From contig DASUFH010000178.1 in the NCBI GenBank assembly GCA_036274645.1, positions 1-11,324 on the forward strand: 11,324 bases of DNA, written 5' to 3'. This stretch comes from DASUFH01 sp036274645. Its GTDB lineage: Bacteria > Acidobacteriota > Terriglobia > 20CM-2-55-15. Below, piece by piece: positions 1-5,947 of the stretch. Position 1 is the stretch's first letter, and each line of letters begins with the position of its first letter. Below the pieces are notes generated by a model that searched no databases, was not told where the DNA came from, and saw nothing but the letters and a program-made list of their open reading frames with translations. A program made the position numbers and the translations under genes.

Positions 1-52
1 ATCGACAACAGCCAATGGACAATGGACAGCGGGGGGGCGCTCGCAGTCGAAA

Positions 53-81
53 TTGACACTTCTCCCGCCGGATGTTCTAAT
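53..81 (+). promoter_or_regulatory. sigma-70 promoter of tRNA-Ala
   Basis: A perfect -35 box TTGACA (53-58) is followed after 17 nt by TCTAAT (76-81), five of six matches to the -10 consensus. Transcription would start near position 88, about 7 nt before the mature tRNA 5' end at 95. This is the best promoter in the window and probably also serves the downstream cyclase gene, because no terminator is seen between them. Confidence 0.8.
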
Positions 82-94
82 GAATTCCCATTTC

Positions 95-167
95 GGGCGG
101 TTAGCTCAGCTGGGAGAGCGCGGCGTTCGCAACGCCGAGGCCGAGGGTTCGAACCCCTTACCGTCCA
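95..167 (+). tRNA. tRNA-Ala (anticodon CGC)
   Basis: The 73-nt cloverleaf folds completely. The acceptor stem is 95-101 with 160-166, the D stem GCTC/GAGC, the anticodon stem CGGCG/CGCCG around loop TTCGCAA, a 5-nt variable loop, and the T arm GAGGG-TTCGAAC-CCCTT. The anticodon CGC is at 128-130 and reads the Ala codon GCG. The third acceptor pair is G:U (G97 with T164), the main identity element of alanine tRNAs, and the discriminator base is A167. The 3' CCA is not encoded (ATTC follows), so it must be added by CCA-adding enzyme. Confidence 0.97.
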
Positions 168-207
168 TTCTCTTCTCGCCTTGAAATTTCCTTCTTGGAG
201 TTGTGTG

Positions 208-1170
208 ATGGGTTCTCGTCAAAGAAATGCGGGCGTTCGGACGTCTGGTTGGGCATTTGCCGCCCTCGCTGCAATTCTCGGAATCGCTCTGGTCGGCTGT
301 GGATCGGCGTCCGATGGTAACGCCAGCCCGTCGCCCCAGCAGGCCTCCTCCCCGTTCAATGGGGAACGGGCGTTCAAGGACCTGTCCACGATGGTGGCCT
401 TCGGCCCCCGGCCTGCTGGAAGCGAGGCGCTGGCCAAAACACGGGCCTACATCGTCGATGAACTGAAGAAGGCGGGCCTGAAGCCCGAACTCGACGAGTT
501 CGAGGCCACCACGCCGCGCGGCAAGCGGAAGATGGTCAACATCCGCGCGACCCGCGCCGGCGCCAGACCCGACATCATTGCGCTGACGGGACACTATGAC
601 ACCAAGCCCACCGCCTTTGAATTTGTCGGAGCGAATGACGGTGGGTCCAGCGCCGCCTGGGTTCTCGAAATGGCGCGAGCGACGGTGGGCTTGAAACTGG
701 AGAACACCCTCGAGTTCGTATTCTTCGACGGCGAGGAGGCCGTGGTCGAGTGGTCCGATGGAGACAGCGTCTACGGCAGCCGTCATGATGTGGACCGCCG
801 GTTGCGCGCGGGGAAGCTGGGGCAGCTCAAGGCGTTGATTCTCGTCGATATGATTGGCGACAAGGACCTCGATATCCGCCGCGAACCCACCTCAACCGCC
901 TGGCTCACGGATCTGATCTGGAAGCGCGCCCACGCCAGGGGCTTTCGTAAGGAGTTTCTGGATGAACCCCTGCCCATCGAGGATGACCACATCCCCTTTC
1001 TCCGGGCCGGCGTCAACGCGGTCGATCTGATCGATTTCAACTATGAACCCTGGCATACCCCCAACGACACGCTGGACAAAACCAGCGGCTCCAGCCTCAA
1101 AATTGTTGGCGATGTGATCTATGACGCGCTGCCGGAGATCGACAAGCGCGTCAGCGAAATGAAGAAGTAG
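208..1170 (+). CDS. glutaminyl cyclase-like M28 family lipoprotein
   Basis: A 320-residue exported protein that probably converts N-terminal glutamine of peptides to pyroglutamate, or otherwise acts as an M28 metallopeptidase. The N-terminus carries a lipoprotein signal: a hydrophobic helix at 15-29 and lipobox LVGC with Cys31. The catalytic domain follows a Ser/Pro/Gln linker. Metal-site motifs in order are GHYD (H129, D131), GANDGG (D144), FFDGEE (E176, E177) with W182 six residues after E176, D214, the EDDHIPF block (D259/D260), and WHT (W282, H283). The blocks FFDGEE-to-GSRH and DDHIPFLR...WHT match animal-type glutaminyl-peptide cyclotransferases better than ordinary aminopeptidases. The expected single-zinc ligands are D144, E177 and H283. 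The ATG at 208 was chosen because GGAG at 197-200 precedes it and the signal peptide then begins properly; the open frame extends upstream through the tRNA without meaning. In-frame GTG 205 is a minor alternative. The cyclase activity is inferred. Confidence 0.88.
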   Translation: MGSRQRNAGVRTSGWAFAALAAILGIALVGCGSASDGNASPSPQQASSPFNGERAFKDLSTMVAFGPRPAGSEALAKTRAYIVDELKKAGLKPELDEFEATTPRGKRKMVNIRATRAGARPDIIALTGHYDTKPTAFEFVGANDGGSSAAWVLEMARATVGLKLENTLEFVFFDGEEAVVEWSDGDSVYGSRHDVDRRLRAGKLGQLKALILVDMIGDKDLDIRREPTSTAWLTDLIWKRAHARGFRKEFLDEPLPIEDDHIPFLRAGVNAVDLIDFNYEPWHTPNDTLDKTSGSSLKIVGDVIYDALPEIDKRVSEMKK

Positions 1171-1173
1171 CCA

Positions 1174-1956
1174 CTAATCCGATTCTTCGCGACGCTTCTT
1201 TCCGAAGATGTACGCCACCCCGATACCGATCGTGTACAGCAGGATCATCGGGATACCGACCATCATCATGTTCGGGATATCGGTCGTCGGGGTGAGAACG
1301 GCGGCGAGGATTGAGGCGATCAGCACCGCATAGCGAAAGTTCCTGAGCAGGAATGGACCGGAAACCAGCCCGATCCGGGCCAGGATAAAGATCACCGCGG
1401 GTATTTCAAATACCACGCCCATGACGACTTCGAACATCAGGAACAGTTCGAAGTACTCCATGGCGTTCATCGTCTGTTGCAGACCCAGCCTGTTTCCGAA
1501 ATTGACCAGAAACGCGATGGCCAGGGGAAATGCCACAAAGTAGCCGAATGTGCCGCCGAGTAAAAACAGGACGGCCGAACTGATCACAAACGGAAACGCG
1601 TAACGCCGCTCCTTCCTGTAAAGGGCGGGCGAGATAAAAAGCCAGATCTCGCGCATGATAAACGGCGACGCAATGAAAATTGCGGCGACGAGCGCGAGCT
1701 GGAACGGCAGGTTGAAATTGTCCGTCGGCTTGAGAATGTGAATGGGGACGTTGATCAGATCGATCGGGGCCCGCATGACGACGAACAGTTCGTCCACGTA
1801 ATACCAGGACACCACCAGGGCGATCGCGACAACGATCAGGATGTTGAGCAGGCGGGTCCGCAGTTCTTCGAGGTGATCGAAGAACGACATCTGTCCTTGA
1901 AGTTCTTCTTCCTGGTCCTGGAGAGGGTCGATTTCGGGTTCGGTGGGAACGGGCAT
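1174..1956 (-). CDS. tatC: Sec-independent protein translocase TatC
   Basis: The 260-residue membrane receptor of the twin-arginine translocase, which binds signal peptides of folded proteins and recruits TatA at the inner membrane. Six hydrophobic segments are visible after a 22-residue acidic N-terminal extension (Glu/Asp/Gln-rich), longer than in E. coli TatC. Family hallmarks are present: the cytoplasmic HLEELR box (E31), the SP...ALYRKERR loop (E116), and E184 in the VVFEIPA segment, matching the membrane glutamate of E. coli TatC. The C-terminal tail is charged (KKRREESD). The gene starts 3 nt after the tatA stop and has no strong ribosome-binding site of its own, so translation is probably coupled to tatA. 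Its stop is 3 nt from the convergent cyclase stop, with no terminator hairpin between them. Confidence 0.97.
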   Translation of the reverse strand: MPVPTEPEIDPLQDQEEELQGQMSFFDHLEELRTRLLNILIVVAIALVVSWYYVDELFVVMRAPIDLINVPIHILKPTDNFNLPFQLALVAAIFIASPFIMREIWLFISPALYRKERRYAFPFVISSAVLFLLGGTFGYFVAFPLAIAFLVNFGNRLGLQQTMNAMEYFELFLMFEVVMGVVFEIPAVIFILARIGLVSGPFLLRNFRYAVLIASILAAVLTPTTDIPNMMMVGIPMILLYTIGIGVAYIFGKKRREESD

Positions 1957-1959
1957 GAA

Positions 1960-2253
1960 CTACTCGATGGGTTTGTTCTGGATCGGCTCAGCCGGTTGGG
2001 ACTCGGCTGCGCTGACCGTATGCGATGGCGCGGTCGTCGTCGTGGACATGATTTCCGACTTGGTCTCCTGGATGGAATGCTCCGCTTCGCGCATCTGATC
2101 ATCCCAGTTGGACTTCAAGTCCTCCGTCGCGCGCTTGAATTCTCGCAATCCCTTCCCGAGAGATTTCCCCAGTTCGGGCAATTTTTTGGGGCCGAAGACC
2201 AGCAAGGCAATGACAAAAATAATAACTAATTCGGAAAATCCGAGATTTGGCAT
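1960..2253 (-). CDS. tatA: twin-arginine translocase subunit TatA/TatB
   Basis: A 97-residue pore-forming or TatB-like subunit of the Tat translocase. One short membrane helix (about residues 6-20) is followed by the FGPKKLPELG hinge, an amphipathic helix with many Lys/Arg/Glu, and a disordered Thr/Ser/Pro/Gln tail. Residue 8 is Glu, as in E. coli TatB, while the FG hinge and KKLPELG are TatA-like. Since no second copy lies next to tatC, one protein may fill both roles, as in other minimal TatAC systems; this is an inference. The ATG start is supported by AGGAGG at 2263-2268, 9 nt upstream. An extended -10 candidate lies just before that. It forms a two-gene operon with tatC. Confidence 0.95.
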   Translation of the reverse strand: MPNLGFSELVIIFVIALLVFGPKKLPELGKSLGKGLREFKRATEDLKSNWDDQMREAEHSIQETKSEIMSTTTTAPSHTVSAAESQPAEPIQNKPIE

Positions 2254-2282
2254 GTGACGCTACCTCCTGCGGGAACGTCGAA

Positions 2283-2291
2283 ATAATAACA
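2283..2291 (-). promoter_or_regulatory. extended -10 promoter candidate for tatA-tatC
   Basis: Read on the minus strand, TG-T-TATTAT occupies 2291 down to 2283: an extended -10 element with five of six matches to TATAAT. No good -35 box sits 17 nt upstream, which is normal for extended -10 promoters. The start would fall near 2276 and give a leader of about 23 nt containing the AGGAGG of tatA. Confidence 0.4.
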
Positions 2292-2300
2292 TTTTCAGGG

Positions 2301-2334
2301 ACCCCGGCACGGCAGAATCAGCCGGGGCCGGGGT
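2301..2334. repeat. GC-rich inverted repeat between divergent promoters
   Basis: ACCCCGGC (2301-2308) can pair with either of two overlapping right arms: GCCGGGG (2321-2327, 7 bp, 12-nt loop) or GCCGGGGT (2327-2334, 8 bp, 18-nt loop). No T-run follows on either strand, and the element lies upstream of both flanking genes, so it is not a normal terminator. It could be an operator or may be chance in GC-rich DNA. Confidence 0.35.
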
Positions 2335-2377
2335 GTTCCAGACGGTAGGTTTGGACCCTATGGCCTTTATGCGTTTC

Positions 2378-2386
2378 TGCTATACT
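2378..2386 (+). promoter_or_regulatory. extended -10 promoter candidate for ctp operon
   Basis: TG-C-TATACT (2378-2386) is an extended -10 element with five of six consensus bases in the hexamer. TTGGAC at 2351-2356 looks like a -35 box but lies 24 nt away, too far to pair with it. Transcription would begin near 2393, leaving a leader of about 26 nt with the ribosome site GGGGAG at 2408-2413. Confidence 0.5.
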
Positions 2387-2418
2387 TCGGTGGTCTGTCT
2401 CACGAAAGGGGAGTTTTC

Positions 2419-4062
2419 ATGAAATTGCCGGCGTCGCGGGCTGCGTTTCTATTAATTATTGTGCTTGCGGTTTCCGCAGTAATTGGTGGAGTTTGGGGGA
2501 ATCCGGCGCAAGCAACAAGCGACGATGCCGAATTCAACGCCCGTCTGCAGACCTTCATGAACATTCTCGATACCGTGGAATCGAGCTACGCCACTGAAGT
2601 GGCGACTGAAAAAGCCGTTTATGGCGCCATTGACGGCATGCTCCGGACGCTCGACCCGCACTCCAAGTTCTTCGATCCCGTGGCCTTTAATTCACTGCGT
2701 GAAGATCAGCATGGTAAGTACTTCGGGCTCGGAATCACCGTAACCACCCGGTTTGGAAAGGTGACAGTCGTTTCCCCGCCGTTCCCGAAGTCTCCCGCGG
2801 AGAAGGCTGGCCTGCGGGTTGGCGACGTGATTTCGCTGGTCGACGGTCAGTCCACCAAGGGCCTCGAACTGAATGATGTCGTTTCCAAGCTGAAGGGACC
2901 GCGCGGCACATACGTGGAGATTCAGGTAACCCGGCCGGGTGTTGAAAAGCCGATTGCGATGTCGATCATGCGTGACGAGATTGCAAAGTTCACCATCAAC
3001 AACTCGTTCATGATCAAGCCCGGAGTGGGCTACATCAAATTGGAGAGCTTTGCCGATACCACCGGTCAGGAATTGCGTGACGCCCTCCGAAAACTCGATG
3101 CCCGGAACCTGGACGCCCTGGTCTTCGACCTGAGAGGCAACCCCGGAGGCCTGCTGAATGAGGCCATCGAGGTCTCCGAAACCTTCCTGCAGCCGCGGCA
3201 GTTGATCCTGCGCACGAGCGGCCGGACCCGGAATTCAGCGCAGGAATACGCGGCGCGCAAGGCCAATACGGAAAACACCTTTCCGCTCATCGTCCTCATC
3301 AACAAGTCCAGCGCCAGCGCTTCGGAGATCGTTTCAGGCGCGATTCAGGATCATGATCGGGGGCTGATCGTTGGTGAAACCAGCTTCGGCAAGGGGTTGG
3401 TGCAGTCGGTTTATCCCCTGGGCAAGAAGCAGGACGCGGGGCTGGCGCTGACGACCCAGAAGTGGTACACGCCCAGCGGGCGGCTGATCCAGCGCGACTA
3501 TTCCCAGATTTCACAGTTCGACTATTACAATCACCGGGACAATCCGGAGGCCCACAAGACCGATGACATCAAGAAGTCCGACAAGGGACGTCTGGTGTAT
3601 GGCGGCGGCGGTATCACCCCGGATCACGTCGTGGCGGAAGCAAAACTGAACGCGTTTGAAGAAAGCCTGGCGAACAGCTTTGGCGTCTTCACCTACGTTC
3701 ATGAGAAGTTTCTGGTCACCAATCCGAAGATTGACCCGTCGTTCCAGGTTTCCGAGCAGATGATGGCGGACTTCAAAGAATACCTTCGCTCTCCTGCGCC
3801 GGGTCCGAACCTGCATTTCACGGACAAGGACTTTGCCGACAATCAGCAGTACATCGACGTCAAGCTTCGGCAGGAAGTGCTGTACAGCATGAACTACCTG
3901 CAGGAGGCTGCGCGAGTGGCGCTGGAGATCGATCCGCAGGTGCAGAAAGCAATCGAGTTCATCCCGGAAGCCAAGGCCCTTCAGGATCAGAAGCCGCGCG
4001 GTATCGCGGCGACGGATCAGGACAGCCACTCCTCGACGATCGGGCAGGCTGCGTCGCGGTAG
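2419..4062 (+). CDS. S41 family C-terminal processing peptidase
   Basis: A 547-residue exported serine protease of the Ctp/Prc type, which trims C-terminal tails of periplasmic or envelope proteins. The signal peptide spans about residues 1-32 (hydrophobic core 9-27, AQA cleavage site). A PDZ domain follows at about 98-185, with the GLGITV carboxylate-binding loop near 103-108 and AGLRVGD. The S41 core runs from about 195 to 345. The catalytic Ser/Lys/Gln set is S300 (in NKSSASASE), K325 (in FGKG) and Q329; the 25- and 4-residue spacings equal those of CtpB-type enzymes. The roughly 200-residue C-terminal part lacks a recognised motif. The start is fixed by GGGGAG at 2408-2413 and the signal peptide. 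It is the first gene of the + strand run and is followed 10 nt later by aroB. Substrates are unknown. Confidence 0.95.
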   Translation: MKLPASRAAFLLIIVLAVSAVIGGVWGNPAQATSDDAEFNARLQTFMNILDTVESSYATEVATEKAVYGAIDGMLRTLDPHSKFFDPVAFNSLREDQHGKYFGLGITVTTRFGKVTVVSPPFPKSPAEKAGLRVGDVISLVDGQSTKGLELNDVVSKLKGPRGTYVEIQVTRPGVEKPIAMSIMRDEIAKFTINNSFMIKPGVGYIKLESFADTTGQELRDALRKLDARNLDALVFDLRGNPGGLLNEAIEVSETFLQPRQLILRTSGRTRNSAQEYAARKANTENTFPLIVLINKSSASASEIVSGAIQDHDRGLIVGETSFGKGLVQSVYPLGKKQDAGLALTTQKWYTPSGRLIQRDYSQISQFDYYNHRDNPEAHKTDDIKKSDKGRLVYGGGGITPDHVVAEAKLNAFEESLANSFGVFTYVHEKFLVTNPKIDPSFQVSEQMMADFKEYLRSPAPGPNLHFTDKDFADNQQYIDVKLRQEVLYSMNYLQEAARVALEIDPQVQKAIEFIPEAKALQDQKPRGIAATDQDSHSSTIGQAASR

Positions 4063-4066
4063 GAGA
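4061..4066 (+). promoter_or_regulatory. ribosome-binding site for aroB, overlapping ctp stop
   Basis: AGGAGA (4061-4066) overlaps the TAG stop of ctp (4060-4062). From the GGAG core it lies 7 nt before CTG 4073 and 4 nt before ATT 4070. It argues that aroB translation begins here and not at GTG 4136, which has no clear Shine-Dalgarno sequence. Confidence 0.5.
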
Positions 4067-4072
4067 CCGATT

Positions 4073-5155
4073 CTGCAAGTCATACCGGTCTCGCTTCCGC
4101 AGGGAGCGTACAACATTCTTGTCGGCCCGGGTCTCGTGGCCGACCTGGAAACCCACCTCGATCGGGCCGGCCTGTCCGGCCCATTTCTCATGGTGTCGCA
4201 GCCGCGCGTGCTCAAAGCGCTCGGGGGCGGTCTGCGCAAGCGATTTCATCTGGCATCCATAGTCGACGGCGAACGGGCCAAGACCCTGACCACGGCTGCG
4301 CGTCTTCTGGATGAGATGGCGCGCTTGAGAATGACACGCCAGTCCACCGTGGTGGCGGTGGGCGGTGGTGTGGTGGGTGATATTGCGGGATTTGCCGCCT
4401 CGATCTACATGCGGGGGATTGCGGTTGTCCAGGTCCCCACGACGTTGCTGGCGCAGGTGGATTCCAGCATCGGCGGCAAAACGGGTGTCAATCACCGGGT
4501 GGCCAAAAACCTGATCGGCGCGTTTCACCAGCCGCGCCTTGTTCTGGCCGATTCCGGCGTGCTTGAGACCCTCCCGAACGGAGAGTATTCGAGCGGGCTG
4601 TACGAGGCTCTGAAATACGGCATCATTGGCGACGCGGATCTTTTCGACCGGTTTGTTTCCGAAATCGATCGTATCCGGCAGCGGGATCCGGCTTCCATTG
4701 AATGGCTCGTCGGGCGCTGCGCCGCAATCAAGGCCGAGGTGATCCAGTCGGATGAAAAGGAAAGCGGCCGGAGGCGCATCCTCAACTTTGGCCATACCGT
4801 CGGCCATGCGCTGGAGGCCGCCGCCAGTTTCCGGCGCATCCGGCACGGTGAAGCGGTCGGATATGGAATGATTGCCGCGTGCCGCATCAGCGCTGCGCTG
4901 GGCAAGATGTCGGCGTCCGACGCCGATCGCGCGGAAGCGGCGATCGCCTCGATCGGCCGGCTGCCTTCGCTGGAAGGTGTTGGTCTGCGGCAGACTCTTC
5001 AGGCGCTTCAGCACGACAAGAAGGCGCGGGATGGCGCGATTCATTTCGTGCTTCCCCTCGGCATCGGACGGGTTGAGATTACGCCCGATGTGCCCTTTGA
5101 ACTCGTTCGGCAAACGGCGCATTCCATCATTGATGAGAGCAAACGGAAGCGATGA
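4073..5155 (+). CDS. aroB: 3-dehydroquinate synthase
   Basis: Converts DAHP to 3-dehydroquinate, the second step of the shikimate pathway, using NAD and a divalent metal in the cytoplasm. The NAD-binding region reads VAVGGGVVGD, then PTTLLAQVDSSIGGKTGVN. Numbered from CTG 4073 (360 residues), the metal ligands are E178 (LYEALKYG), H241 (NFGHTVGHA) and H258 (RHGEAVGYG). The 63- and 17-residue spacings are identical to E. coli AroB. The start is uncertain. The first ATG/GTG/TTG in frame is GTG 4136, which would give 339 residues and delete the first family-conserved strand and loop (YNILVGPGL). That strand is encoded in frame upstream (LQVIPVSLPQGAYNILVGPG), so CTG 4073 or ATT 4070 is preferred. 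The 3' end overlaps menG/ubiE by 23 nt, which suggests translational coupling. Confidence 0.95.
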   Translation: MQVIPVSLPQGAYNILVGPGLVADLETHLDRAGLSGPFLMVSQPRVLKALGGGLRKRFHLASIVDGERAKTLTTAARLLDEMARLRMTRQSTVVAVGGGVVGDIAGFAASIYMRGIAVVQVPTTLLAQVDSSIGGKTGVNHRVAKNLIGAFHQPRLVLADSGVLETLPNGEYSSGLYEALKYGIIGDADLFDRFVSEIDRIRQRDPASIEWLVGRCAAIKAEVIQSDEKESGRRRILNFGHTVGHALEAAASFRRIRHGEAVGYGMIAACRISAALGKMSASDADRAEAAIASIGRLPSLEGVGLRQTLQALQHDKKARDGAIHFVLPLGIGRVEITPDVPFELVRQTAHSIIDESKRKR

Positions 5156-5924
5156 GCGTGACCCTCCTCCGGATTTGAAGACCGGGACCATCGCGCCCGG
5201 GCCTGACGCCCGGGCCGTGGAGCGCATGTTTTCCGGCATCGCGCACCGGTACGACTTCCTCAATCATCTGCTTTCCGCCTCCGTCGATCATCGCTGGCGC
5301 CGGCTGGCGGCGGAGCGGGTCGTCAACCTTGCGGGAAAATCCAATCTGAGAGTGCTCGATCTGTGTAGCGGTACGGGAGACCTGGCGATCGAACTGGCCC
5401 GGATTCCCGACGCGCAGGTCCTGGCGGCGGACTTCTGTCATCCCATGCTGACGCGGGCGGCGCCCAAGATTGCGGCGGCCGGCTTCTCCGGAGCGATCGG
5501 CATTCTGGAAGCGGACGCCCTGGCGTTGCCCTTACCCGACGCCTGCTGTGACGCGGTAACGATTGCTTTCGGTTTGCGAAATCTGGCCGACCGCGCAAGG
5601 GGCGTCAGCGAGATGCGGCGCGTGCTGAAACCGGGAGGCGCCCTGGTCGTGCTCGAATTTTCGCGCCCGGTCGCGCCGGTTTTTCGGCAGGTCTTCGAGT
5701 TCTATTTCCAGCATGTCCTGCCGCGGCTCGGCGCCTGGATTTCCGGTGATGGCGGGGCATACACGTATCTGCCGGACTCCGTGGCGAAATTTCCGTCTCA
5801 GACGGATCTCGCCGCCGCACTCGGGGCGCTGGGTTTTGCGCGGGTCGGCTACCGGAACCTGTTTGGCGGCGTGGCCGCGCTGCATTGGGGACTTAAGCCC
5901 AAAGGCGAACGGGCCGCGCTATAA
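5133..5924 (+). CDS. ubiE: demethylmenaquinone/ubiquinone C-methyltransferase MenG/UbiE
   Basis: A 263-residue SAM-dependent enzyme that methylates the ring carbon of demethylmenaquinone in the last step of menaquinone synthesis (the ubiquinone branch uses a homologous substrate). Both UbiE signatures are seen: FSGIAHRYDFLNHLLS...HRW (33-55) and RVLKPGG...LEFS (163-177). The SAM-binding loop is LDLCSGTGD (75-83). The ATG at 5133 lies inside the end of aroB with no clear Shine-Dalgarno, so re-initiation after aroB is likely. TTG 5175, which would give 249 residues, is an alternative closer to the usual family length. A menaquinone role is favoured because Acidobacteriota-like bacteria generally use it, but that placement is inferred. 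Chorismate made through AroB feeds menaquinone synthesis, which may explain the pairing. Confidence 0.95.
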   Translation: MRANGSDERDPPPDLKTGTIAPGPDARAVERMFSGIAHRYDFLNHLLSASVDHRWRRLAAERVVNLAGKSNLRVLDLCSGTGDLAIELARIPDAQVLAADFCHPMLTRAAPKIAAAGFSGAIGILEADALALPLPDACCDAVTIAFGLRNLADRARGVSEMRRVLKPGGALVVLEFSRPVAPVFRQVFEFYFQHVLPRLGAWISGDGGAYTYLPDSVAKFPSQTDLAAALGALGFARVGYRNLFGGVAALHWGLKPKGERAAL

Positions 5925-5925
5925 T
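5920..5925 (+). promoter_or_regulatory. consensus -10 box before first M28 peptidase
   Basis: A perfect TATAAT overlaps the TAA stop of menG/ubiE and lies 22 nt before the next start. No matching -35 box is seen 16-18 nt upstream and there is no TG extension, so it may be chance. If used, it would give the two peptidase genes an internal promoter with a very short leader. Confidence 0.25.
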
Positions 5926-5947
5926 CCGCCACACCATTGGAGGCTCT

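Noticed and set aside
22..207. N-terminal extension of the cyclase frame through the tRNA gene
   Set aside because: It would code across a complete tRNA, has no signal-like sequence, and the ATG at 208 has a ribosome site plus a proper lipoprotein signal.
181..209. TTGAAA-17 nt-TGTGAT as a separate cyclase promoter
   Set aside because: The -10 would overlap the start codon, so the transcript would begin inside the gene.
1738..2229. Plus-strand open frame opposite tatA and tatC
   Set aside because: The tat genes are certain on the other strand, and this frame has a low-quality product rich in His, Asp and Arg.
5152..5178. ATGA overlap at the aroB stop as a start codon
   Set aside because: The ATG at 5152 is out of frame with MenG/UbiE and stops after eight codons.
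3959..5263. 434-codon open frame on the minus strand opposite ctp and aroB
   Set aside because: A shadow of well-supported genes with conserved catalytic residues; the product is compositionally odd with no recognisable motif.
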